NCBI GenBank assembly: GCA_963664635.1 | Contig: OY761542.1 | Location: 4,340,001 to 4,404,000 of the forward strand | Reading direction: 5' to 3' | Origin: VXNE01 sp963664635 | GTDB lineage: Bacteria; Pseudomonadota; Gammaproteobacteria; Pseudomonadales; Azotimanducaceae | Length of the DNA stretch: 64,000 nt | Shown here: positions 45,465 through 54,470 of the stretch, piece by piece | Numbering within the stretch: position 1 is the stretch's first letter | How the letters are laid out: every line of letters begins with the position of its first letter | Position numbers and translations under genes: made by a program | Notes under the pieces: model-generated | Database searches by the model: none | Told to the model about the DNA's origin: nothing | Seen by the model: the letters and a program-made list of their open reading frames with translations, nothing else

Positions 45465-46145
45465 ATGGTGCGCGCCATGGGCAACCCGTGGTTCGGATCG
45501 AAGGCGACGTCGGGGCTGTGTCAGGCGCTGATTGCGCTGATGCCGCCGCACGCGGTGTACATCGAGACGCACCTGGGCGGCGGCGCGGTGATGCGGCGCA
45601 AGCCGGCGGCGCTGCGCAACATCGGCATCGACCTGGACGGTCGCGCGCTGTCGGGGTTCGAGTGCGGGTATCCGGTGGAGCTGGTGCACGGCGACTGCCA
45701 CGCGTACCTGTCGGAGTTCGCGTTCGATGGTTCGGAGTTGGTGTACGGCGATCCGCCGTACCTGCGCGGCGCGCGCAAGTCGTCGCGCCGCTACCGGCAC
45801 GACTACGAGGACGCCGACCACGCGGCGCTGCTGGGGCTGCTCAAGCGACTGCCGTGCGCGGTGATGGTGTCGGGGTATCCGTCGGCGTTGTACGACGAGC
45901 TGCTCGGCGGCTGGCGCAGCGTGTCGCTGCAGGTGATGAACCAAGCGGGGGTGGTGACCGAGAAGGTGTGGTTCAACTTCGCGCCGGACCGGGTGCACTG
46001 GGCGTCGTGCGCCGGGCGCAACTTCACGCACCGGCAGACGGTCAAGCGCAAGGCGGCGAGCTGGGGCCGGCGCTACGCGGCGATGCCGCCGGCGGAGCGC
46101 CTGGCGGTGCTGGCGGCGATCATGGCGGCGGAGGCGTCGCCGTGA
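45465..46145 (+). CDS. Dam-like (D12 class) DNA N6-adenine methyltransferase, IS passenger
   Basis: 226 residues. The N-terminal WFGSKATSG and ETHLGGGAVMRRKP correspond to the family SAM-binding motif I region (normally FxGxG), and VYGDPPYLRG near residue 87 holds the catalytic DPPY motif. It is at the short end for this family. The ATG at 45477 is an alternative start. It lies inside the terminal inverted repeats and its TGA overlaps the transposase GTG, so both are one transcript. A role in marking the element or its ends is conceivable but unproven. Confidence 0.85.
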   Translation: MVRAMGNPWFGSKATSGLCQALIALMPPHAVYIETHLGGGAVMRRKPAALRNIGIDLDGRALSGFECGYPVELVHGDCHAYLSEFAFDGSELVYGDPPYLRGARKSSRRYRHDYEDADHAALLGLLKRLPCAVMVSGYPSALYDELLGGWRSVSLQVMNQAGVVTEKVWFNFAPDRVHWASCAGRNFTHRQTVKRKAASWGRRYAAMPPAERLAVLAAIMAAEASP

Positions 46146-47431
46146 AGCACCTCGAGCACCACCTCGACCGGCTGCGGGCGTGCTGCGCGCGCATGCCGGA
46201 CCCGCGCCGCGGCGACAACCGGCGCTACACCATGGCCGACGTCGGCATGGCGGCGCCGGCGGTGTTCCTCATGCAGTCGCCGTCGTTCCTGGCGCACCAG
46301 CGCGCGCTGGCCGAACGCGGCCGGCGCAGCAACGCGCACACCCTGTGCGGCCTCGACCGCATCCCCTGCGACAACCACGTCCGACAGTTGTTGGACGGCG
46401 TGCCGGCGGAACACTTCGACGCCCAGTTCCACGCCATCGTCGGGGACCTCGACGCGCGCGGCGCGCTCGCACCCATGCGCCGCCTCGACGGCCACACGCT
46501 GGTCGCCCTGGACGGCACCGAGTTCTTCCGCTCGCGCAAGGTCCACCGCGACAACTGCTCGACCCGCAAGCGCGCCGACGGCGGCGTCGAGTACTTCCAC
46601 CAGATGCTCGCCGCCACCGTCGTGGCGCCGGGCCGGGCGCAGTCGCTGCCGCTGCCGCCGGAGTTCGTGCGGCCCCGGGACGGCACCGCCAAGCAGGACT
46701 GCGAACGCCAGGCCGTCAAGCGCTGGCTGCAACGACACGGCAGCCGTTGCGCCGCCTTGCGCCCGGTGTACCTCGGCGACGACCCGTACGCCTGCCAGCC
46801 CGTCCGCCAAGCCATGCTCGACGCCGGCGGCGACTTCCTGCTCACCTGCAAGCAACCCAGCCACAAGACTCTGTACGAGTACCTCCACGGCATCCGCCCG
46901 CCGACGCGGCGCCGCACCGTGGGCCGCGGCGCGAAGCGCCGCATCCACCGCTACCGCTGGATCAACGACCTGCCCATCCGCGACGGCGACGACGCCCCGC
47001 GCGTCAACTGGCTGGAGATCGTCAGCGCCCGGCCCGACGGCGCCGTCACCTACCGCGGCGCCTTCGTCACCAGCCTCGACGTCGACCGCGACAACGTCGC
47101 CGAACTCGCCGACTGCGCACGCGCGCGCTGGAAGATCGAGAACGAGACCTTCAACGTCCTCAAGCAGCACGGCCACCATCTCGAACACAACTTCGGCCAC
47201 GGCAAGGACACCCTCGCCGCCGTGCTCGTCGTCCCCGACCTCCTCGCCTTCGCCCTGCACACCGCCGCCGACCTCGCCGAAACGCTCTGGCAACGGGCCC
47301 GGCGGCGCCTCGGCACCCGCTACCGCCTGTTCGAGCACCTGCGCACCCTCGCCGAGTACCAAGTGTTCCCCGATTGGAACGCGCTGATCGGCCTGCTGGC
47401 CACCGGCGGCACCGCCGCCCAGCCCCCCTGA
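46142..47431 (+). CDS. DDE transposase of the second insertion sequence
   Basis: 429 residues from GTG 46142, which overlaps the methyltransferase stop in GTGA. The N-terminus has DPRRGDNRRYTMADVGMAA and SNAHTLCGLDRIPCDNHVR. Catalytic residues are read as Asp in VALDGTEFF near 125, Asp in PVYLGDDPYACQP near 217 and Glu in RWKIENETFNVLKQHGHHLE near 330. No frameshifts or internal stops, so it may be functional. Family: ISNCY-like by recollection, to be confirmed. Confidence 0.88.
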   Translation: MKHLEHHLDRLRACCARMPDPRRGDNRRYTMADVGMAAPAVFLMQSPSFLAHQRALAERGRRSNAHTLCGLDRIPCDNHVRQLLDGVPAEHFDAQFHAIVGDLDARGALAPMRRLDGHTLVALDGTEFFRSRKVHRDNCSTRKRADGGVEYFHQMLAATVVAPGRAQSLPLPPEFVRPRDGTAKQDCERQAVKRWLQRHGSRCAALRPVYLGDDPYACQPVRQAMLDAGGDFLLTCKQPSHKTLYEYLHGIRPPTRRRTVGRGAKRRIHRYRWINDLPIRDGDDAPRVNWLEIVSARPDGAVTYRGAFVTSLDVDRDNVAELADCARARWKIENETFNVLKQHGHHLEHNFGHGKDTLAAVLVVPDLLAFALHTAADLAETLWQRARRRLGTRYRLFEHLRTLAEYQVFPDWNALIGLLATGGTAAQPP

Positions 47432-47517
47432 GCCCCGCACCCGTCCCACCCCGCAACCAGGTCCGCTCCACGGAAACCCCCTACCAATCAATACATCAGA
47501 CAAAATGAGAACTGCTG

Positions 47518-47526
47518 CAGGACCAC
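47518..47526. repeat. Right candidate 9-bp target duplication (CAGGACCAC)
   Basis: Abuts the right inverted repeat; one mismatch from 45377-45385. Confidence 0.6.
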
Positions 47527-47534
47527 TCTTCCAC

Positions 47535-47564
47535 TTGCCGGGCGATGGTCGGCGTTGCTAGAGT
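47535..47564 (+). promoter_or_regulatory. Predicted sigma-70 promoter for mreB
   Basis: TTGCCG at 47535-47540 and TAGAGT at 47559-47564, spaced by 18 bases, 45 bases before the mreB start. The second insertion sequence ends 17 bases upstream of the -35 box. Confidence 0.55.
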
Positions 47565-47608
47565 CGCGGATTGGGCGCGCGTAGTCCCGGGGAACGCCTT
47601 CCGCTGTC

Positions 47609-48643
47609 ATGCTCAAGAACCTAAGAGGGCTGTTCTCCCGGGATCTGTCCATCGATCTCGGGACCGCGAACACACTGATCTTCGTGCGGGACGAGGGCAT
47701 CGTGCTCAACGAGCCCTCCGTGGTCGCCATCCGGACCAACGAAAACCGCTCGAGCATCGCCGCGGTCGGTCACTCCGCGAAGCGGATGCTCGGACGCACG
47801 CCGGGCAGCATCTCCGCGATCCGTCCGCTGCGCGACGGAGTCATCGCGGATTTCCTCGTCACCGAGAAGATGCTGCAGTACTTCATCAAGAAGGTGCACG
47901 AGAACTCGTGGATTCGCCCGAGTCCCCGCGTCCTCGTCTGCATCCCCTGCAAGGCCACCGAGGTTGAACGCCGCGCCATTCGCGAGTCGGCGCTGTCCGC
48001 CGGCGCACGGGACGTGCGCCTGATCGAAGAGCCGATGGCGGCCGCCATCGGGGCCGGGCTGCCGGTGCACGACGCCGTCGGAACCATGGTCGTCGACATC
48101 GGCGGCGGCACGACCGAGATAGCCGTCATCTCGCTCAACAGCGTGGTCTACAGCGACACCGTGCGCGTGGGCGGCGACCGCTTCGACGACGCCATCATCG
48201 CCTACGTGCGCCGCAACCACGGCAGCGTGATCGGCGACGCGACGGCCGAACGCATCAAGATGGACATCGGAGCGGCCTGCCCGCAGCCCCAGATGCTCGA
48301 GATCGACGTGCGCGGGCGCAACCTCGCCGAGGGCGTACCCCGCAGCGTGACGCTGAACAGCGAAGGAGTCCTCGAAGCCCTGCGGGATCCCCTCGCGATG
48401 ATCCTCCAGCACGTCAGGAACGCGTTGGAGCAGACACCGCCGGAACTCGCCGGCGACATTGCCGATACCGGCATCGTCCTGACGGGGGGCGGCGCCCTGC
48501 TGCGGGACATGGACGTGTTGTTGTCCAAGGAGACGGGGCTGCCCGTCGTCGTTGCGGAAGACCCGCTCACCTGCGTCGCTCGCGGTGGGGGCCGTGCGCT
48601 CGAGCTGATGGACGAGTGGCAAGACGAACTGCTCTTTGGATGA
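47609..48643 (+). CDS. mreB: Rod shape-determining protein MreB
   Basis: 344 residues of bacterial actin, which organises the elongasome at the inner membrane. Nucleotide-binding motifs are LSIDLGTANTLIFV near residue 13, VVDIGGGTTEIAVISL near 161 and IVLTGGGALLRDMD near 287. The N-terminal LKNLRGLFSRD is the short amphipathic membrane anchor. It heads mreB-mreC-mreD-maf; the TGA overlaps the mreC ATG in ATGA. Confidence 0.97.
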   Translation: MLKNLRGLFSRDLSIDLGTANTLIFVRDEGIVLNEPSVVAIRTNENRSSIAAVGHSAKRMLGRTPGSISAIRPLRDGVIADFLVTEKMLQYFIKKVHENSWIRPSPRVLVCIPCKATEVERRAIRESALSAGARDVRLIEEPMAAAIGAGLPVHDAVGTMVVDIGGGTTEIAVISLNSVVYSDTVRVGGDRFDDAIIAYVRRNHGSVIGDATAERIKMDIGAACPQPQMLEIDVRGRNLAEGVPRSVTLNSEGVLEALRDPLAMILQHVRNALEQTPPELAGDIADTGIVLTGGGALLRDMDVLLSKETGLPVVVAEDPLTCVARGGGRALELMDEWQDELLFG

Positions 48644-49563
48644 TTTCCCGGGGGCCGAGAGGGGCTCTCGACGACTTCGCCAACGCGTCCATCGCCGGTC
48701 GCCGCAGCTTCGGCGGCGACCTCACCCCGGGTGAGACCCCCAAGACGCTCTTCCACAGCGACTCGACCGCGCTGTACACGACCCTGACGCTGGCGGCGGC
48801 CTCCGTGCTGCTGATCGCCATCGAGGCCAACACGCGTTTCCTCGATCCGGTGCGATCGGCGCTGGGGATTCTCGGCGACCCCGTGTACTACGTCGCCGAA
48901 ACGCCGTATTCCCTCAGTTCCTGGGTCAGCGACCTCACCGACTCGGCAGCCGAAGTCGAACGGCTGGAACGCCGCGTGGTCGAACTCTCGCTGGTTGCGC
49001 AACAGGCGCTCGCGACGCGGGAGGAGAACAACCGCCTGCGCGAACTCCTCGGCAGCCGACCCGGCGTCTCGGGCGCAGTGCTCGTCACGGAACTCATCGG
49101 TGTCGTTCCGGATCCACGCAAGCACCGCGTCGTCATCGACAAGGGCAGCCGGGACGGCGTGGCGGAGGGCGACGCGATCATCGACTCCGAGGGACTGTTC
49201 GGTCAGGTGGTCCAGGTTTCCCGCGCGAGCAGCGTCGTCCTCCTGATCACGGACCGGACCCACGCCACGCCCGTGGAGGTCAACCGCAACAACCTGCGAT
49301 CGATCGCCACCGGGCTCGGACGCTACGATCTCATGGAACTGGAGGCCTTGCCGATGTCCGCCGACATCCGGCGTGGGGACCTCCTGGTCAGTTCCGGCCT
49401 CGGCGGCCTGTTCCCGCGGGGCTATCCCGTCGGCGAGGTCGCCGGGGTCGAGAGGAAACCCACGGAGCGGTTCGCCACGGTCCGCGTGCGTCCGAGCGCG
49501 GCGCTGAACCGGAGCCGCTACGTGCTCGTCGTGTTCCCCGAGCCGGGCCGGCAGACCGAATGA
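48640..49563 (+). CDS. mreC: Rod shape-determining protein MreC
   Basis: 307 residues. A cytoplasmic N-terminus, one membrane helix (TLTLAAASVLLIAIEA near residue 50), a coiled coil (AAEVERLERRVVELSLVAQQA near 105) and a periplasmic double beta-barrel domain (VVIDKGSRDGVAEGDAII near 163, GLFPRGYPVGEVAGVER near 255). It links MreB to PBP2-RodA. The N-terminal tail is longer than usual. ATGA overlaps join it to mreB before and mreD after. Confidence 0.95.
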   Translation: MISRGPRGALDDFANASIAGRRSFGGDLTPGETPKTLFHSDSTALYTTLTLAAASVLLIAIEANTRFLDPVRSALGILGDPVYYVAETPYSLSSWVSDLTDSAAEVERLERRVVELSLVAQQALATREENNRLRELLGSRPGVSGAVLVTELIGVVPDPRKHRVVIDKGSRDGVAEGDAIIDSEGLFGQVVQVSRASSVVLLITDRTHATPVEVNRNNLRSIATGLGRYDLMELEALPMSADIRRGDLLVSSGLGGLFPRGYPVGEVAGVERKPTERFATVRVRPSAALNRSRYVLVVFPEPGRQTE

Positions 49564-50054
49564 ATCCGCTCGGCGGCGGCTGGTTCATCGGCCTGACGTT
49601 CCTGGTCGCCGCCACGCTGTCGGTCGCGCACCTGCCCGCGGACCGACCGGACTGGGTCGGCTGGCTGCAGCCCGCGTGGGTTCCATTCGTCCTGTTCTTC
49701 TGGGTTCTCGAACGCCCGCACCGGATCGGGCTCATCGGCCTGTGGACCTTCGGACTGCTGCTGGACGTCATCCTCTCGGAGCCGCTCGGGCTCAACGGAC
49801 TCGTACTCACGCTGATGGCGCTCCTGGGCATGTCCTGGTACGAGCGGTTGCGGATGATCAACGTCCTGCAACAGGCGGCCGTGCTGCTGGCCCTGGTCCT
49901 GGCGCTGGAACTCGGCAAGGGCGTCGCCGTTTTCCTTGCACAGGGCGCTCCGTTCACGGGACGACTCCTGGCCACGGCCGCGGTTACGGCGTTCCTCTGG
50001 CCGTTCCTGACCGGGCCCATGCGGTGGGCCGCCTGGCGCGCCGGCACCAGATGA
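49560..50054 (+). CDS. mreD: Rod shape-determining protein MreD
   Basis: 164 residues, a small inner-membrane protein with about five helices (WFIGLTFLVAATLSVAHL, WVPFVLFFWVLERP, IGLIGLWTFGLLLDVIL and others). The GLWTFGLLLDVILSEPLGLNG region is conserved in the MreD family. ATG at 49560 and the TGA at 50052-50054 overlap the neighbouring genes by four bases each. Confidence 0.93.
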   Translation: MNPLGGGWFIGLTFLVAATLSVAHLPADRPDWVGWLQPAWVPFVLFFWVLERPHRIGLIGLWTFGLLLDVILSEPLGLNGLVLTLMALLGMSWYERLRMINVLQQAAVLLALVLALELGKGVAVFLAQGAPFTGRLLATAAVTAFLWPFLTGPMRWAAWRAGTR

Positions 50055-50632
50055 TCGTTCTCGCGTCGGCCTCGCCGCGCCGCGCGGAATGGCTCGAGCG
50101 GATCGGGGTTGCCTTCATCGCCCGGCCGACGGACATCGACGAATCCGCCAGGCCCGACGAGCACGCCGCCGCGTACGTGATGCGGCTCGCGCGCGGCAAG
50201 GCGGCGGCAGCGGCCCGGGGCGACGCCGTCGTGTTGGCGGCCGACACGACCGTCTGCGTGGACGGGCGCATTTTCGGCAAACCGGAGGACGAGCGACACG
50301 GCATCGAGATGCTCCTCGCACTCTCCGGCCGCGACCACGAAGTATTCACCGGCGTGACGGTGCGCTCCGCGGACCGCGAAGCCTGTCGACTCGCCTCCGC
50401 GACCGTGACCTTCCGGCCCATCGACCCGGTCGAGGCGGCGTCCTACTGGCGCACGGGGGAGCCGGCCGACAAGGCCGGGGGCTACGGAATCCAGGGCATG
50501 GGCGGCGTCTTCGTCAGCCGCCTCGACGGCAGTCCCGGCGCCGTCACGGGCCTGCCGCTACGCGAAACCCACGAACTGCTGACGTCCTTCGGCGTTCCAT
50601 GCTGGACCGCCCGAACCGGCCGGCACCGCTGA
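50051..50632 (+). CDS. maf: Maf family nucleoside triphosphate pyrophosphatase
   Basis: 193 residues. Maf hydrolyses non-canonical or canonical NTPs such as dTTP and UTP. Signatures: LASASPRRAEWLERIG at the N-terminus, VVLAADTTVCVDGRIFGKP near 60 and DKAGGYGIQGMGGVFV near 140. It follows mreD with an ATGA overlap. In many gammaproteobacteria rng (RNase G) comes next; here yhdP follows directly. Confidence 0.95.
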   Translation: MIVLASASPRRAEWLERIGVAFIARPTDIDESARPDEHAAAYVMRLARGKAAAAARGDAVVLAADTTVCVDGRIFGKPEDERHGIEMLLALSGRDHEVFTGVTVRSADREACRLASATVTFRPIDPVEAASYWRTGEPADKAGGYGIQGMGGVFVSRLDGSPGAVTGLPLRETHELLTSFGVPCWTARTGRHR

Positions 50633-50729
50633 CTGCCGCCAGTACCGCCCGCCGACCCGATCGTCGCCGGGAGGACGCCACGCAGCGACCGTGCCTGCGT
50701 TCAAGTCCGGTTCATGCCGTGGGAGTATG

Positions 50730-53700
50730 ATGTCGCTCGTCCGCTTGCCGCCGCCGAGACGCTCGTTGCCCGGTTTTGGAAGGAGGTTGTTCGTCGTGGC
50801 CGCCGTGGCGGCGGTCTGCGCCGCCACGATGCAAGGCGGCGGACGCCTGCTGGTCGCCGCCCTCCCCCAACTCGAAACCCGCGTCAACGCCTGGCTGGAG
50901 CCCCGCGACGCCGCCGTGCATGGGCTGTGGGGTTCCTGGAGGCTGCTCAACCCGATCGTCGGCGCCGCATCGCTGACCCTGGCCGGGGCCGAGTTCCACG
51001 ACGTTGCGCTCGAGCTCGATGTAGCGGAGAGCCTGTGGCGCAACCGGATCGTCGCGCGCCGCTTCGAGGTCGGCGCCGCACGCATCCGCCTCGAGGAAGG
51101 TTCGTCCGGTTGGCGCCTCGCGGGCACCGCCGACGGCGCGGGGCCGGACCTGCAGGCGTTCTTCCTCCACAGCGACGAAGTGCGGCTCGCCGCGCGTATC
51201 GAGTTCGCCGCAAACGAGGCCAGGGGCGCCGTGGACCTGGACTTCTCCGCGCTGAACCTCGGGCGCGCCCATCGCTGGCGGGCAGCCCTCTCCAGCGACC
51301 CGGATTGCGGCGACTGCTATCTCCGACTCGAGGCGGATGTCCGTCCGACCGGCCCCGGTGTCGGCGACCAGAGCGGCGCGATCCACGTGGTGGCTAACGA
51401 CTTCGGCCTGCGGCCGGAGCTCGCGGCCGCCCTGGCGCTGCCCACGATGGTCCTCAACGGCGCGGGGCACTGGTCCGGAGACGGGGGCGCCGCGGCGGCC
51501 CGCGCCGAACTGCACGCGGCCGACATTGCGTTGCCCGCGGCGCCGGCGAGTCTGACGGCCACGGCGGCCGCGGCCGGTGCGCACGGCCTGTACCGCGGCG
51601 CCGGCACGCTCCGTGCCGCCACACCGGATACGGCCGTGACGGTCGACGACATCGCCTTCGCCGCGGACGCCGCGGGCGCCGTGACGCTGTGGACCGACCT
51701 CCTGGAGCTCGGCGCGTGGAACGCGCTGTTCGTCTCCGCGTTCGGCGCCGGGGGGACGGTCGGGCACTGGTTCCAGGGGGTGGATGCGCGGGGGGAGCTG
51801 CGCGACGTACAGCTGCACGTCGACGACGAGGGCATCGCCTACGAGGGACGGCTGCGCGGCGCCCGCACGGCTAGCTACAACGGAATTCCCGAGCTCCAGG
51901 ACGCCAGCGGCCACGTCCGCGGGCACCTCCACGCCTTGCGGATCGCGTTGGGGGGAGCGCCACTGCATGCGGCCATGCCCGAGCACTTCGACGGCCGGTG
52001 GGACTACGACGACGCGGTCGGGCAGATCACGCTGTGGTTCAATGCCGGTTACCTCGGATTGCGCGGTACCGGACACGTGCGTTCCGCGGCGGCGGACCTC
52101 GCGCTCGGGCTCGCGCTCGCGCGCCCGAGCGACCCCCTGGAAGGGCACCTGTCCCTGGTGGCGGACGTGCGCCGCGCGACCGTGGCCCACGCCAAGCAGT
52201 ACCTCCCGACGGAGTTGCGCGGCCAACTCCGGTCCTGGCTGGACGCGGGACTCGTGGCGGGCAGCTTCGAACACGGCGCCGTCGCCTACCACGGGCACAT
52301 GCGCACGCTGGCCGACCTGCCCATGCGCAGGGTCGCGGTGGGCGGGAGCCTCCGCGACGGCGTGGTGGCCTACCATCCCGACTGGCCGCCGGCGGAAGCC
52401 CTGACGGGCCGTGTCAACGTCAGCGGGACCGCGGTGCGTGCACGCCTCGACCGGGGAATGTCGCTCGGACTGCCGGTGCGGGACGTCGAGGTCGTCGTGC
52501 CGGCCGGCGCCGCCCACGCGGATGTGCGACTGCGGGCGCGGACTTCCGCCGACGACGCCCTCGCATTCGCCTTCGCGACCCCGATCGAGGAAATCGTGCC
52601 GTTCGCCTGCGACTGCTGGCGGGCCGAAGGCGCGCTGGGGATCGACGCCACCCTGCGGATCCCGTTCGACGAACCTCCGGGACCCGGCGACGTGGACGTG
52701 GCGTTCGACCTCGCGGGCGTCTCGCTGAACCTCACCGATCTGCGCCTGCATTTCCGGGACCTTGCGGGCGCGGCCCGCTTCCGCTCGCCCCACCACCTGA
52801 GCGCCGCCGACGTCGGCGGGACGCTGTTCGGCGCCCCGGTCCGTATCGGGGTGACCTCCACCGACGACGCCGTCTCGTTCGATGTCGCCGGCCGCGCCGG
52901 CGTGACGGACGTGCTGCGGGTGCTCGAGATCGAGCGGCTCCCGGACGCCGCACTGGGAACGCCGGTCGCGCGCGGGGAATTCGATTTCGACGCAACCTTC
53001 GATTTCTTTGCCGGACACGACCGGCCACCGCTGCTGCGCGTGTCGACGGATGCCCTGGGAGTGGCCCTGGACCTGCCGAGACCCCTCGAGAAGGACCCCG
53101 CTACCCCGCGGCCACTGACGGCCAGGGTGATCTTCGCCGACGACCGCATAGACGCCGACGGCAGCGACGAGCTGGCGTCCTGGTGGGTCGGCATCGGCGC
53201 CGACTCGGCGCTCCGGGGCGCGGTCGGCATCGGCGTTTCCCCGCGGCCGAGGGAGAGCGTCCCCTCCGGGGTCTCCGTCACCGGCATCCTCCAGCATTTC
53301 GATGCTTCGGGGGCGTCGACACTGCCGGACGCACCCTTCCCATGGCGCGTCGACGCGCTGTCCGTGCACCAGGTCCGGCTCCACGACTTCGACCTGACGG
53401 ACGCGAGCTTCGAAGGCTCCGGCCGGAGCGGGGAGTTCGCACTCACCTTCGACAGCAACGAGATGACCGGGTCGCTGGCCGTACGGCGCGACGAGCCGCT
53501 GCAACTCGATCTTGCCGAAGTGCGCCTGCCCGGAGGAGAGACCGACATCGACCCGCTCGACGCATCGGTCATCGCGGTGCTGCCGGCGGCGGACGTCGAG
53601 ATTCGCCGCGTGATGCTCGACGGCGAGCACTTCGGAAGCTGGCGGTTCGGCATCCGACCCGCCCCCGGCGCCGTCCGTTTCACGCAGGTGTCGGGCGACA

Positions 53701-54470
53701 TCAAGGGGCTGCGCATAGACGCGCTCGAGGACATCGTCTGGACCAGCGGCGACGAGTCTCGTTTCCGGGGCACCGTGACAGCCGCCAACCTGGCCTCGGT
53801 GCTGCCCGCGTGGGGATACGCGACCAGCGTGGAGAGCACCGACGTGGAGATCCACGGAGATGTCACGTGGCCGGGTTCCCCGCTCGACTTCCAGCTCGAC
53901 CACCTCTCGGGCGACATCGGCCTGACCGTGACCGACGGCCGCTTCCTGGATGTCGGGGACGTGCCGGCGGGCCGCATCCTCACGCTGCTTAACTTCTCCA
54001 AGGTGGCACAGCGCCTCAGGCTCGACTTCTCCGACGTGTTCGGCAAGGGCATCGGCTTCGACCGCATACGGGCGACGACGAGCCTCGACCGGGGAGTGCT
54101 GCGGTTCGAGGAGCCCCTGGAGATCCAGGGACCGAGTTCCGAGTTCCGGATCTACGGGACCGTCGATTTCCACGACGGCGCGCTGGACAACGAGATGGTC
54201 GTCACGTTGCCGTTCTCATCGAGCCTGCCCTGGTACGCGTTCTGGCTCGCCTCGACCAACCCCGCCACGGCCGCCGGCGTGCTGCTCGGCCGCGAGGTCT
54301 TCAAACGCCAGATCGAAGCGCTGTCCAGTGCCCGCTACCGCGTCACGGGAACCCTCGAGGAACCGAAGCCGAGCTTCGTTGGTATATTCACCGGCGCGCC
54401 GGACTCGGCCGAAGCGGCCGCCCAGGCGCCGGAAGCATCGCAGGACGCAGAGCACGGAGCCGTCGAGTGA
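50730..54470 (+). CDS. yhdP: YhdP family (AsmA-like) large envelope protein
   Basis: 1246 residues from ATG 50730 (GGGAG four bases upstream; 50727 also possible). An N-terminal membrane helix (LFVVAAVAAVCAATMQGGG) anchors a very long periplasmic beta-rich region of the YhdP/DUF3971 and AsmA_2 type, with the conserved C-terminal part GRILTLLNFSKVAQRLRLDF near 1095 and SLPWYAFWLASTNPATAAGV near 1165. In E. coli YhdP works with TamB and YdbH in moving phospholipid to the outer membrane. It lies downstream of maf and its TGA overlaps the tldD GTG. Confidence 0.92.
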   Translation: MSLVRLPPPRRSLPGFGRRLFVVAAVAAVCAATMQGGGRLLVAALPQLETRVNAWLEPRDAAVHGLWGSWRLLNPIVGAASLTLAGAEFHDVALELDVAESLWRNRIVARRFEVGAARIRLEEGSSGWRLAGTADGAGPDLQAFFLHSDEVRLAARIEFAANEARGAVDLDFSALNLGRAHRWRAALSSDPDCGDCYLRLEADVRPTGPGVGDQSGAIHVVANDFGLRPELAAALALPTMVLNGAGHWSGDGGAAAARAELHAADIALPAAPASLTATAAAAGAHGLYRGAGTLRAATPDTAVTVDDIAFAADAAGAVTLWTDLLELGAWNALFVSAFGAGGTVGHWFQGVDARGELRDVQLHVDDEGIAYEGRLRGARTASYNGIPELQDASGHVRGHLHALRIALGGAPLHAAMPEHFDGRWDYDDAVGQITLWFNAGYLGLRGTGHVRSAAADLALGLALARPSDPLEGHLSLVADVRRATVAHAKQYLPTELRGQLRSWLDAGLVAGSFEHGAVAYHGHMRTLADLPMRRVAVGGSLRDGVVAYHPDWPPAEALTGRVNVSGTAVRARLDRGMSLGLPVRDVEVVVPAGAAHADVRLRARTSADDALAFAFATPIEEIVPFACDCWRAEGALGIDATLRIPFDEPPGPGDVDVAFDLAGVSLNLTDLRLHFRDLAGAARFRSPHHLSAADVGGTLFGAPVRIGVTSTDDAVSFDVAGRAGVTDVLRVLEIERLPDAALGTPVARGEFDFDATFDFFAGHDRPPLLRVSTDALGVALDLPRPLEKDPATPRPLTARVIFADDRIDADGSDELASWWVGIGADSALRGAVGIGVSPRPRESVPSGVSVTGILQHFDASGASTLPDAPFPWRVDALSVHQVRLHDFDLTDASFEGSGRSGEFALTFDSNEMTGSLAVRRDEPLQLDLAEVRLPGGETDIDPLDASVIAVLPAADVEIRRVMLDGEHFGSWRFGIRPAPGAVRFTQVSGDIKGLRIDALEDIVWTSGDESRFRGTVTAANLASVLPAWGYATSVESTDVEIHGDVTWPGSPLDFQLDHLSGDIGLTVTDGRFLDVGDVPAGRILTLLNFSKVAQRLRLDFSDVFGKGIGFDRIRATTSLDRGVLRFEEPLEIQGPSSEFRIYGTVDFHDGALDNEMVVTLPFSSSLPWYAFWLASTNPATAAGVLLGREVFKRQIEALSSARYRVTGTLEEPKPSFVGIFTGAPDSAEAAAQAPEASQDAEHGAVE

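Larger units (their letters stand above)
45386..47517 (+). mobile_element. Insertion sequence (2132 bp) with a Dam-like methyltransferase passenger
   Basis: Bounded by perfect 17-bp inverted repeats, CAGCAGTTCTCATTTTG at 45386-45402 and its complement at 47501-47517. Near-identical 9-bp sequences flank it. It contains a D12-class adenine methyltransferase gene and a DDE transposase gene, overlapping by four bases. The transposase resembles those grouped under ISNCY-type elements; exact family needs ISfinder. The element sits between gatC and mreB, its right end 17 bases before the predicted mreB -35 box. Confidence 0.85.

Noticed and set aside
50712..54173. A 1153-codon open frame antisense to yhdP
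   Set aside because: Shadow of the GC-rich coding strand. No start site, signal or domain, and composition is typical of antisense frames.
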